From Callorhinus ursinus (taxonomy: Eukaryota > Chordata > Mammalia > Carnivora > Otariidae): 64,000 nucleotides of DNA. The notes beneath the pieces were generated by a model that was given only the letters and a program-made list of their open reading frames with translations, was not told where the DNA came from and searched no databases. The position numbers were made by a program, and so were the translations under genes. Location of the stretch: positions 8,495,470 through 8,559,469 of the forward strand of contig NW_020312867.1 of assembly GCF_003265705.1 (NCBI RefSeq). Direction: 5' to 3'. Every line of letters starts with the position of its first letter. Within the stretch, counting starts at the first letter, position 1. Of the stretch, positions 54,780-64,000 are shown one piece after another.

Positions 54780-54791
54780 TGCGCACGCGCG
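54780..54791. promoter_or_regulatory. NRF1-type binding site
   Basis: TGCGCACGCGCG matches the palindromic consensus YGCGCAYGCGCR exactly. It lies about 145 bp upstream of the ATG, in the expected core-promoter position of a TATA-less CpG-island promoter. A second, weaker NRF1-like half (tgcgtgcgcg) follows at 54812-54821. NRF1 commonly drives broadly expressed genes; occupancy here is inferred. Confidence 0.65.
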
Positions 54792-54803
54792 CGCCCCCGC
54801 ACG

Positions 54804-54811
54804 CCCCGCCC
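54804..54811 (-). promoter_or_regulatory. GC box (Sp/KLF-type)
   Basis: CCCCGCCC on the plus strand, a GGGCGGGG core read on the gene strand, 13 bp beyond the NRF1-type site and upstream of FKBP1A exon 1. Confidence 0.55.
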
Positions 54812-55227
54812 TGCGTGCGCGCCCCACACGGCGCGCACGTCCCCGCAGCCCGGGCCGCGGGCTGGGGGACCGGAAGCTCGGCGGCCCCGAGGCCTCCGGA
54901 TGCAGCCGTCTGGAGGGCAGTCCTGCTTCCCCCACCCTTCCTTTCCCGTGCTCCCGGCCGGGCGGGCGTCTCTCCCCAAGTTTCCGCATCTGGGAAATGG
55001 GAGTAATGACTGGGGGCTGGCCGCTTACCGGCTGGGTGACTTTGAGCAGGTTCACACTTTCAAGTACACACTTGCTCAAGAAGGATGGTTGTGGGAGGTC
55101 AGCGCATATGTGCTTTCATGTTAGCGTTCACCAAATGGTTCAAGATTCTGAGCTCTGCTTTTCTTCGTTGGAAGAGGAGTCGGTATTTACACTGCCCTGC
55201 ATGAAACTTGTCATGTCGTGTCGGGAT

Positions 55228-55273
55228 TTCACTCATTCACTCACTCGTTCATTCATTCGTTCGTTCATTCGTT
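55228..55273 (+). repeat. (TTCA/TTCG)n degenerate tetranucleotide repeat
   Basis: Alternating ttca/ttcg/ctca units, about 11 of them, with interruptions. Confidence 0.85.
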
Positions 55274-55289
55274 GCTTACAGACTAAGGT

Positions 55290-55482
55290 GTTTTTTGTTT
55301 TTTTTTTTAAAAGATTTTATTTATTTATTTGAGAGAGAGAGAATGAGAGATAGAGAGCACGAGAGGGAAGAGAGTCAGAGGGAGAAGCAGACGGCCCGAT
55401 GCGGGACTCGATCCGGGGACTCCAGGATCATGACCTGAGCCGAAGGCAGTCGCCCAACCAACTGAGCCACCCAGGCGCCCCT
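55290..55482 (-). mobile_element. SINEC copy upstream of FKBP1A
   Basis: Full antisense SINE about 0.5 kb upstream of the CpG island. 10-bp duplication AGACTAAGGT at 55280-55289 and 55483-55492. Confidence 0.94.
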
Positions 55483-55990
55483 AGACTAAGGTTCTTATTG
55501 AGCCCCTCCCATATGCGGTGCGCTGTGCTGGGCGCTGGGGAGACAACAGCGAAGGAGACAGATTCAGTCCCTGACCTCGCAGAACTTTTAGAGTCTGGTG
55601 AGGGAGAGACCATCAAATTGCCACAGAGATAAATGTAAAGTTTCAAATTTGTTAGTACTGTGAGTGATACATATTGTTATGCTCTGAGGCGCCTATAACA
55701 GATGCCTAACTTAGTCTGGGGTGTATGGATCGCTTCCCTGAGGTAGCCAGGTTTAGCCAAGGTCTGAAGGAGTTGACCCGCTGTGTGTATGCCAGTATAG
55801 AAGGAACACACAGAGGTACTGTGGCCCCAGGGAACACTGTGACACAGCGCAGGACCGCAGGGAGGCGGATGTGCATAATCCTTCTCTGGGTCTTCCTATA
55901 TGTGCTCCTGAGATATTTTAAACATGACCTCAAAGTTTTTGGACACTCTTCCCATCATCTATGTCCCCTTCCCTAGAATCTCAGTAAGAG

Positions 55991-56178
55991 GGATGCCTGC
56001 GTGGCTCAGTTGGTTAAGCACCTACCTTTGGCTCAAGTCATGATCCCACCGTCGTGGGATTGAGTCCTGCATCAGAGCCCACTTCTCCCTCTGCCTTCTA
56101 CTTCCCCTGCTTGTGTGCTCTCTCTCTTTGATAAATAAGGTCTTTAAAAAAAAAGAAGAAGGAGAAGAAGAAGAAGAA
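55991..56178 (+). mobile_element. SINEC copy with (GAA)n tail
   Basis: 'gggatgcctgcgtggctcag' head to a GAAGAAG-rich tail at about 56154-56178. Flanks AGAATCTCAG and AGAATCATCTCAG. Confidence 0.92.
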
Positions 56179-56671
56179 TCATCTCAGGAAGCTTGTGACA
56201 GCTTTGGTATTTTTATATTATTTCGGATACGGGCTGTAACAGAAACCAAAGTAACAGTGGCTGAAAGGAGACTGAAGTTGTTGTCTCTCTCTTCAAACAG
56301 TCCAGAGGCAGGTAGGGCAGGCAGTTCAGCTTCACAGGCTGATCCTTTTACTTGTGCCTCTCCATCCCTACGATCCTACTCTCCTGTGCATGACCCAAGT
56401 TGGCTCTCCAGAATGTTTGCATTGCCAACCAGTGGAAAGGGGGAAAGGTGGGAGGTGAGGGCATATCTCCGTCCCTGTAAGTGCATGACCTAGAAGTTGC
56501 ATGCATCTCTTCCCCTCACATCTCATTCGCTGCTACATAGTTGTGTGGCCAAATTGAGCTGCACAGGAAGCTGGGATATATAGTCTTCATTCGGGATGTC
56601 CCTGTGCCCAACTAAAAATAGGGGTTCTCTGCCTACAGAAGAAGGGGAAATGGATATTAAGAGACAAAACT

Positions 56672-56777
56672 AGGGGTACCTGGGTGGCTCAGTTGGTTAA
56701 ACACCGACTCTTGATCTCAGCTCAGGTCTTGATCTCAAGGTCCTGAGTTAAAGCCCCGTGTTGGGTTCCACCTACTT

Positions 56778-56808
<31 letters not shown>

Positions 56809-56822
56809 CAAAATTAAAAAGG
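56672..56822 (+). mobile_element. SINEC variant with (CAAAA)n tail
   Basis: 'aggggtacctgggtggctcag' head (in part) and a tail of (AAAAC)n units at about 56780-56812. Confidence 0.9.
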
Positions 56823-57283
56823 GAGAGTTCCCCAGTGGGCAGGACCGCCGCCCCACCCCATCCTGCCTCCTCCACCACCAGGGAAAGTCAGACTGCAGAG
56901 TTCCTGGCCCAGCCCACCCTGTGGCTTCCCTCATTTTCATTCTGTGATCTGGTGGTTCTCTTATGGCTCTGGACTGGGCATCAGTTCAGAACATAGACCG
57001 GTCTTTGAGGCAACGTCCATCCCAATCCACAGATATAAGATTTTGCTTACCTTTCCATTAGGGGATTTGCCGAGAACCTCAGGTTTGCACCCCCTCTTCT
57101 TCACTGCTTTGGGGAATGGAAGCATGTGACTACATTTTGGCTGTCGGTAGTGAGATGTAGGGTGGGCCTGAGATGAATTGGCGCCCAGGACGGATGTGTG
57201 CTCTATAACATGAGGGACACTTATTAGATATTTGTAAGACTTTTTAAGTAACTGGGAGAGTTCCTTTCCAACCTGGCTTTTTT
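56823..57283. other. Intergenic, no gene or repeat recognised
   Basis: No supported exon. Confidence 0.5.
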
Positions 57284-58260
57284 TTTCTTTTTCACTGAAG
57301 TGTAGTTGACATACAATGTTACTTGAGTTTCAGGTGTACAACATAGTGATTCCACCACATTATGCTGTGCTCACCACAGGTGTAGCCGCCACCAGTCACC
57401 ATACGACACTGTAACAATACTGTTGTTTATATTCGCTATGCTGTACCTTTCATCCCCATGACCTGTTCATTCCATAACTGGGAGTCTGTACCTCCCACTC
57501 CTCTTCACCCATTTTCCCATTCTCCTGCTCGCCTCCCCTCTGGCAACAATCAGAATGTTCTCTGTATGGGACTGTTTTCGCTGTTTTTTGTTTATTCATT
57601 TGTTTTGTTTTTTAGATTCCACAGTGAAATCATACGGTATTTGTCTTTCTCAATCTGACTTACTTCACTCAGCATAATGCCCTCTAGGTCCATCCATGTT
57701 GTCACAAATGGCAAGATCTCATCCTTTTATATGGCTGAGTAATATTCCACCATATATGTATATTGCATCTTCTTTATCCATTCATCTATTCATAGACACT
57801 TGCTTCTATATCTTGACTATGGCATATAATGCTGCAGTAAACATAAGGATACATACATATTTTCAAGTTAGTTTTTTGGTTTTCTTTGGGTTAAAAAATA
57901 CCCAGTAGTGGAATTACTAGATGGTATGGTATTTCTATTTTTAATTTTTTGAGGAACCTCCATACTGTTTTCCACAGTGGCTGCACCAATTTACATTCCC
58001 AACAAAAGCACAAGCTGGTTCCTTTTTCTCCACATTTTTGACAATACTTGTTATTTCTTGTCTTTTTTATTCTAGTCATTCTGACAGGTGTAAGGTGATA
58101 TCTCATTATGGTTTTATTTACAATTCCCTGATGACTACTGATGTTGAGCATCTTTTCATGTGTCTATTGGATGTCTTCTTTGGAAAAATATCTATTCATG
58201 TCATCTGCCTGTTTTTAATCAGATATTTTTGTGTGTGTTGAGTTCCAAGTTGGTTTTGGT
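57284..58260 (-). mobile_element. Old L1 3' end, minus orientation
   Basis: 'gttgacatacaatgttactt', 'ggtccatccatgttgtcaca' and 'gagtaatattccaccatata' lead into antisense ORF2; the minus-strand frame 57891-58151 reads [14 protein letters not shown]. Decayed and 5'-truncated near 58240. Confidence 0.85.
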
Positions 58261-58386
58261 TCTATGTTCATACGTACCTAGTTATTAATTTTTTTTACAA
58301 AATTATTATTTATTTTCTCATAAGACTTAATTTGTTAGCTTAAGCCTAATTATTCATTGATAAAAATGTTGTGTTCAAATCTTTTA

Positions 58387-58671
58387 TTTTTTTAATTTTT
58401 AAAAAAGATTTATTTATTTATTTATTTTAGAGCGAGTTGGAAGGAGGGGCAGAGGGAAAGGGAGAGAGAGAGAATTTCCAGCAAACTCCCTGCTGAGCGC
58501 CAAGCTGAGCACGGGGCTTGATCCCAGGACCCTGAGATCATGACCCGAGCCAAAATCAAGAACCAAATGCTTAAAAACTAACGATGTAATGTATGGTGAT
58601 TAACATAACAATAAAAAATTTAAAAAAAAAAGAATCAAATGCTTAACCAACTGAACCACCCAGGTGCCCCA
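58387..58671 (-). mobile_element. SINEC copy split by a tiny L1 insertion
   Basis: Perfect 16-bp duplication GTGTTCAAATCTTTTA at 58371-58386 and 58672-58687. The SINE body is interrupted at 58574-58630. Confidence 0.95.
58574..58630 (+). mobile_element. 57-bp L1 3' tail inserted in the SINE
   Basis: 'gatgtaatgtatggtgatta' 'acataacaataaaaa' is the last ~45 nt of the carnivore L1 seen at 46828-46870. Its own duplication is AGAACCAAATGCTTA (58559-58573) and AGAATCAAATGCTTA (58631-58645), one mismatch. An extreme 5' truncation. Confidence 0.92.
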
Positions 58672-59204
58672 GTGTTCAAATCTTTTAAAAATCAAACTTT
58701 AGTAACCAGAAGAACTTAAAACAGAAATAGTGAGTGACTCTAAGAGATGAGACAAGGAGAAAGGAAGATTAGACTTTTCATTTAATATCCTTCTGAACTG
58801 ATTGAATTTATTTTTACTCTCTGTGTGTATTATTTTCATGGTTTATAAAGGACACATGATGTCATTTGAGTCTCAAGTTAGAAGCATCCCTGATGACAGG
58901 GGAAGTGATTCCTTCCTTGCAACTCCAAAATTTGAAAAATGGGGCTTAGATTTCTTTGGGTTTATCCTGTTTGTGTTTCATTCAGCTTCTTGAATGTGTA
59001 TGCTTGTATCTTTCACCACATATGGGAAGTTTGCAGCCATTAGTTTTTCAAATACTTTTTTCTGCACCACTGTTTTCTCCTGTTCTTCCCAGATTCTGAT
59101 GACATAAACATTCATTCTTTTGGAATTGTCCCCACCAGTTCCTGAAGTTCTGTTCATTGCCTCCAAATCTTTCTCTGTGTTGTTCGGATCGGATGATTTC
59201 TTTT

Positions 59205-59400
59205 TTTCTTTTGAGAGAGAGAGAGAGTGCGCACACACAAGCTGGAGGGAGGGGCAGAGGTAAAGGGAGTGGGAGAATCATAAGTAGACTCCATGCCCAT
59301 TGTGGAGCCTGGCACGGGGCTTGATCTCATGACCCTGAGATCACGATCTGAGCTGAAATCAAGAGTAGGAAGCTTAACCAACTGAGCCACCCAGGTGCCC
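59205..59400 (-). mobile_element. SINEC copy
   Basis: 'gagccacccaggtgcccc' end; flanks GGATGATTTCTTTT and AGATAATTTCTATT, a decayed duplication. Confidence 0.91.
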
Positions 59401-59642
59401 CCAAGATTAGATAATTTCTATTTTTCTATCTTCAAGATCACTGACTTGTTTCTCTGCCATCTCCATTCTGCTAGGCACCCATCCGAAGAGTTTTTAAGTT
59501 TTTGCTTATTTTATTTTTCAATTCTAAGATTTTCGTTTTGTTCTTTATATGTTCTATTTATTTGCTTAAAATTTCTATCTGTCCATTTGTTTCTAGATGG
59601 CTTGCCCTTATTTGCTGGCGCATTTTTATAGTAGCTGTTTTA

Positions 59643-59835
59643 TTTTTCATTTTTTTTAAAGATTTTATTTATTTGAGAGAAAGAGAAAGAGAGAGCACAA
59701 GCTGGGGGAGGGGTAGAAGGAGAAGCAGGCTCCCCACTGAGCAGGGAGCCTGGCACGGGGCTCGATCCCAGGAACCCAGGATCAGGACCTGAGCCGAAGA
59801 CAGATGTTTAACTGACTGAGCCACCCAGGCGCCCC
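59643..59835 (-). mobile_element. SINEC copy
   Basis: 16-bp duplication TATAGTAGCTGTTTTA and TATAGTAGCTGCTTTA (59627-59642, 59836-59851), one mismatch. Confidence 0.95.
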
Positions 59836-60130
59836 TATAGTAGCTGCTTTAAAGACTGTCAGATAATTCCAACAGCTGTACCACCTCAACATTGGCATCT
59901 GTCGATTGTCTTCTCCCATGTGAGTTGAGATTTTCAGGTTTCTTCATATGTCAGGTCATTTTGGAATGTATCTGGACATTCTGAATATCATGTTGTAATA
60001 CTCAGAGTCTTTTAAAAATCCTATGGAGAATGTTGACATTTTGTTCTAGCAGGCAACTGATCAGATTGGCTCAGGCTGTGAGTTCCAACCAGCCTTCTGT
60101 GGGTTATGACTTCGAGGTCATTTCTATTTT

Positions 60131-61289
60131 CCAAGCCTCTCCCATGCCATTTGAATCCATCCTGTGTGTGCACCACTCAGTGGTCTGTCTAGGGCCTGGG
60201 CAGTAGTCAATCTTAGAGTAAATTCTCAAAGTCTATGTCAACTGTTTAATGTTTAATTTACCTATATGAAACAGGGGGGTGGGCCCAGAAGTTTATAAGC
60301 AATTTTTTAGGTTGCTTTCCTGAGCTCTTCCCTCTCTGTGATTGCCTCAATAAATTTTTGGTTTGCTAGCGCTCCTCTTTTTGGTCCTCCAATCAGAAAT
60401 CTGGGAACTTATTTGCTTAGTTCATACTTATATGTGGCCTCTCCAAAGGTGTTTGGCTTCCTTACAGTGTGGTGGCTGGATTCCAATAGGGAGTGTCCCA
60501 AGAGAACCAAGTGGAAGCTCTATCACATTTTAGGACCTAATCTTGAAAGTCACATCACATTACTTATTCCATACCCACCCCCACCCTAGATTAAAGGAAA
60601 GGAAACTTATACCTCACTTCTCAGTGGGAGGAGGGTAAAAGTCACATCACTGAGAAGAGTAGGCGGGATGGGAATGTTTGTTATAGCCATTTCTGGGACA
60701 TACAATCCACCTCAAAGATCTCAGTGATTATTAAAATACTAAAATACCTCCAAAACAGTTACTAGGTAGCAGTGCCCCCTGTCCCCTATTGCCTTTCTCC
60801 CTACTCTTCTCTGGGGCACCGCCTTCTCAGACCTCTCTGTGACCTAGCAATTGAAGAGTTGATAACCTGGCACAGCAGGGACCCCCAGGAACCTGTTCCA
60901 ACCTAGGGCCAGTCTTGTGATCAGCATTGTCCTGCTAGTTGTTAACTCTTTTGAGTATCACCTCTGGCCCTGAGGTGCCCCACGCTGGCAGCTTCCCCAG
61001 CCTACTCTAGAAGCGTGGGGAACTTCAGGGAACTTTGTAAGCCTCACCTAAGATGTGGGGTTTTACCTTCGCGTGTGACCTTCTCCAGTACTTTTGACTT
61101 TCCCCTTATCCTAGCTAACTCTGCCTTTTGCAGGATTTGTGCCCTCAGTGGGAAGCCAGAACACAGAGACTTCTACCCACCTGCCTCCCATCCTTTGTGA
61201 CCCCATCCTCCCATGGTGGAACCTTTTTACCCATCTGGCAAGGCAACAGGTGGCTGACCTGAGTATACGAAATGCAGTGATGGGTGTTT
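60131..61289. other. Intergenic, no gene recognised
   Basis: Probably decayed L1 and unique sequence. No exon supported. Confidence 0.45.
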
Positions 61290-61395
61290 TGTATATAGTG
61301 GTTTATCGAATCCTCATCCCAACATCACTGTTACTAACCCCCCTTTACAGAAAAGAAAGCTGAGGTGTAGTGACGTGGGGTAAGTTGTCTATGGC
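61290..61395 (-). repeat. MIR fragment
   Basis: 'tcgaatcctcatcccaacat' and 'tttacagaaaagaaagctga' are antisense MIR motifs. Confidence 0.7.
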
Positions 61396-61397
61396 TA

Positions 61398-61918
61398 CAC
61401 TTGGTAGACTGAAAAATGGTCTCCCAAAGAAGTCAGGTCCTAATCCCTGGGGCCTGTAAATGTTACTTTACATGGATATAGGACCTTTACAGATACGATT
61501 AAGTTAAGGATCTTGAGATGGGGAGATTATCCAGGATTATCAGGGGGCCCTAAATGCAATTGCATGTATATAAGAGGAAAGCCGAAGGAGATTTCTCTCT
61601 CTCTCCCTCCTTCTCCCTCTCCCCCCTCCTCCCCCGCCAAAAGAAAGCGATGAGACATTTGAAGATGCCGGCGTTAAAAACCAGAGTGATGTAGCCACAA
61701 ACCCAGGGAAAACAGCCGACACCAGAAGCTGGAAGACTCAGGTAACAGTTTCTCCCCTTGAGCCCCCAGAAGGAGTGTGGTCCTGCCGACACCTCGGTGT
61801 GCCCAAGAGATACTGATTTTGGATTTCTGTCCCCCCAGAACGGAGAGAATAAATTCTATTGTTTTAAGCCACCAAGTCTGTGGTAGTTTGCCACAAGAGC
61901 CTTAGGAAACGAGTACCA
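61398..61918 (+). repeat. MaLR-type LTR (MLT1/MST-like), solo
   Basis: 'tcaggtcctaatccctgggg' opening, 'ataaattctattgttttaag' polyA region at about 61848 and a terminal 'ccaccaagtctgtggtagttt' (in part) are the hallmarks of a solo MaLR LTR in forward orientation. A (CT)n stretch lies at 61591-61634. Non-coding. Confidence 0.75.
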
Positions 61919-62334
61919 CATAAAACCAGAAATGTGCCCGGGTCCGTCTGGCTCAGGTAGGCAGCCCTGGATTGAAGGGAGCCTCAGCTGAGCCCAACAG
62001 CACTAACAGTAAGCATGCAGAGCACTCACCTTTCCCACAGGGAGACCCGGGGGGTGAGCAGGTGGAACAGGCAGGATGGACCCTGGCCAAACAAGCAACC
62101 GTAGTAGGTCCGATGCTTCCCTCCCTACCAAGAGACACAGGGCAGCCAGGGCTGGGGAAACTCCTTGCACCCTCCTGGGAGCATGAGTAGCACCCAGCAG
62201 GAGACCCAATAATACCAGATAAACCAAACTGACCAAAATCATATAGCAAAGGCTCTAAAAACTAAACTGCCGTTGGAATCGCAGCCCACAAAAACGGTCC
62301 AGGACCTGGATGTCAGACCTAAATAGGGTGCCTG

Positions 62335-62640
62335 CCTGCTAAAATAAAGGGCTTAGATAGGACCTGGCATTTCCAAGCGTGATAAACAAAATGCTCGGAT
62401 ACAACTGAAAGTCACCCATCCTAGTAAGACCCAAGAAAATCACAACTTGAATGAGAAAAAAAATCAACTGACTCCAGCATTGAGATGAATCTGATATTAG
62501 AATTATCCAAGGAGGTCTGAAAGCAGCCATCATAAAAATGCTTCGACAATCAATTACAAATTCCCATGAAATGAAGGAAAAAAATAGATAATCTCAGCAA
62601 TGAAATAAACATTATAAAAAAGAGATGTAAAAAGAGCCGT
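62335..62640 (+). repeat. Old L1 5'-region fragment, plus orientation
   Basis: 'aacaaaatgctcggatacaa', 'aggtctgaaagcagccatca' and 'aaaatgcttcgacaatcaat' resemble the 5'UTR/ORF1 part of an old L1M. Decayed. Confidence 0.5.
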
Positions 62641-62960
62641 CAGTAAAAACTATGTTAAATTTAATATAGATACAGATGGTTACACACAGAAATATTTATG
62701 GATATGTGTATATTACAGATTAGTATACACACATATATTTCTTTGCTCTGTTGGCTGTCAGGGCCTAAAAGAAAGACATGCAAAGAGCAAGGAGCCCACT
62801 TAGTGCCCAGATCTCGGTTTCTAATACCATTCTCCAATAAGAGGAACCAGGGCTCCTTGAAGAAATACCCAATCCAGGATCAGGGTAGGAAATATACAAG
62901 ATGATCCTGAAGCATCTTGTAGTGATAGGAAGTAAGAAAGTGCTCAAAACCAACCAACTG

Positions 62961-63012
62961 GCCGGCCGACCGACCGACCGACCGACCGACCAACCAACCA
63001 ACTGACCGACCA
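62961..63012 (+). repeat. (GACC)n / (CAAC)n microsatellite
   Basis: Six or seven GACC units, then CAAC units, then further GACC units after 'aactgaccgacc'. Confidence 0.93.
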
Positions 63013-63779
63013 AGGATCCTGCCAAGGAGTCTGGGAGGGGCAGGTGCGTGAGAGCAGGGTCTCTGTAAGCCCTGAGGGGCTGGTGGACACTCTATGGAGG
63101 CTACCGGGAGGACAAGTGGCCAGAACAGTGGCCATTGGCCTTGGCGGTGTGGAGATGTTGGTGGCCTTGATAGAGCAAAAAGGCAGGAGAAAAACAATTG
63201 TCACAATCCGGGCTGCTCCCTCCACACCAGGGCAAAGTGGCTCTGGCCAGGCTGGTCTCCACTCTGCCAACCCTCCTGGGGTGTGGCCAAGTTCAGTGTG
63301 GGATTGAGCCTCACTTAAGTGTTCCGGTGACATTTCTTGTTTGTCTGGGTGTCCCCACAGTCTCGTGCTTACAGTCCCTGGGGCATGAGACCACTCCCAC
63401 CCTCTTAAACCCATTAGCCGCCTTACGTGCTTCCTGCTTCCTTACCAGGCTGTCCCTTGGCCCCCAGAACTGGCAACAGAGGGCGCCCAGCCAGCATGCG
63501 TGCTCTCTGAGCGGGAACAAAAACGGAGAAGCACACTTAGGACCCTGTGCTCAGTCCCACCTCCCTACCTCTGTGCAGGGAGTCCCACCTGGAGAGCCTT
63601 CTCTCCCCAACTCCCACCTCTCCAAATCCCACCCCCTCTTTGAGTCCTGGCTCCAGGCCTGCCTCCTCTTTCAGGCCTTCTCTGCCTCCCACTGATCTCT
63701 GTCTGCTCTGAGAAACTTTGGGGCCGTGGGGTCATCGCGGAAAGAGTGACCACTTCTGCCTCCCTACGGAGCCTAATGG
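63013..63779. other. Intergenic; L2-like segment near 63585-63700
   Basis: 'cctcctctttcaggccttct' near 63662 is L2-like. The 165-codon frame 63198-63695 has no recognised domain. Confidence 0.4.
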
Positions 63780-64000
63780 TGAGAATCACAACCATAATAG
63801 TAAGTGCTAATAATTACTGAACAGTCGCTATTAGGTTAGCTCATTTCATTAATGAATCTCTGCACTCAACATGGGGCTCAAACTCGAACTTGAGATCAAG
63901 AGTCTGATGCTCTACCGACTAAGCCAGCCAGGCACCCCCTAGCTCATTTCATTTTTGCAACAGTCCGCGTGGTGGGCTCTATGATCAGCCCAGTTTTACA
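63780..64000 (-). repeat. MIR split by a SINE
   Basis: 'aatagtaagtgctaataatta' (in part) before and 'ggctctatgatcagcccagttttaca' (in part) after the SINE form the two halves of an antisense MIR that runs off the window. Confidence 0.6.
63851..63939 (-). mobile_element. Short SINEC variant with 14-bp duplication
   Basis: 'gccagccaggcacccc' end, 'aacatggggctcaaactcg' core. Perfect duplication TAGCTCATTTCATT at 63837-63850 and 63940-63953. Confidence 0.95.

Larger units (their letters stand above)
58950..60130 (-). repeat. Old L1 5'-region fragments, minus orientation, split by two SINEs
   Basis: 'cttgaatgtgtatgcttgta'-'tttcaccacatatgggaagt' and 'gttcctgaagttctgttcat' resemble the antisense 5' part of the old L1 seen at 21060-21600. 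Highly decayed. Confidence 0.6.

Overview
This is a mammalian nuclear genome window. It is almost certainly from a carnivore, because it holds about 30 copies of the tRNA-Lys-derived carnivore SINE (SINEC/CanSINE), recognised by the 'gcctgggtggctcag' head, the CT-rich middle and the AATAAA-rich tail. It also holds carnivore-type L1 3' ends. The 'cccactccccctgcttgtgtt' flavour of several SINEs is what I associate with arctoid caniforms (bears, seals, mustelids). That refinement is inference.

The only protein-coding gene I can support is FKBP1A (FKBP12), on the minus strand. All four coding segments can be read base by base: 54601-54637, 54450-54497, 38317-38429 and 35359-35487. They sum to 327 nt, or 108 codons plus stop, with GT/AG at every junction. 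A fifth, purely 3'UTR exon lies at about 32340-33437 and ends at an AATAAA. The promoter is a TATA-less CpG island with a perfect NRF1-type site, a GC box and a (CCG)7 tract just before a strong-Kozak ATG. Introns are 103 bp, 16.0 kb, 2.8 kb and 1.9 kb.

Layout. 1-32.3 kb lies downstream of FKBP1A: intergenic DNA with an orphan CpG island near 9.4-9.7 kb, a nested tandem duplication at 15.3-15.5 kb, a large decayed minus-strand L1 at 15.7-23.1 kb studded with SINEs and a nested younger L1 tail, and many MIR, L2 and SINEC copies. 32.3-54.8 kb is FKBP1A, relatively poor in SINEs. Its intron 2 holds an old L1, a young 5'-truncated L1 with a perfect 15-bp target-site duplication inside an L2, and a long polypurine tract. 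54.8-64 kb lies upstream: SINEs, L1 fragments, a MaLR-type LTR and a GACC microsatellite.

From memory of human 20p13, SDCBP2 lies downstream of FKBP1A on the same strand. No SDCBP2 coding exon was recognised here, but the orphan CpG island could be its promoter. I found no evidence of a novel multi-gene system. The interesting material is retrotransposon nesting, regulatory sequence around FKBP1A and one coding difference from human FKBP12. Repeat boundaries and family names come from reading the sequence by eye, without RepeatMasker; old-repeat edges may be off by tens of bases.
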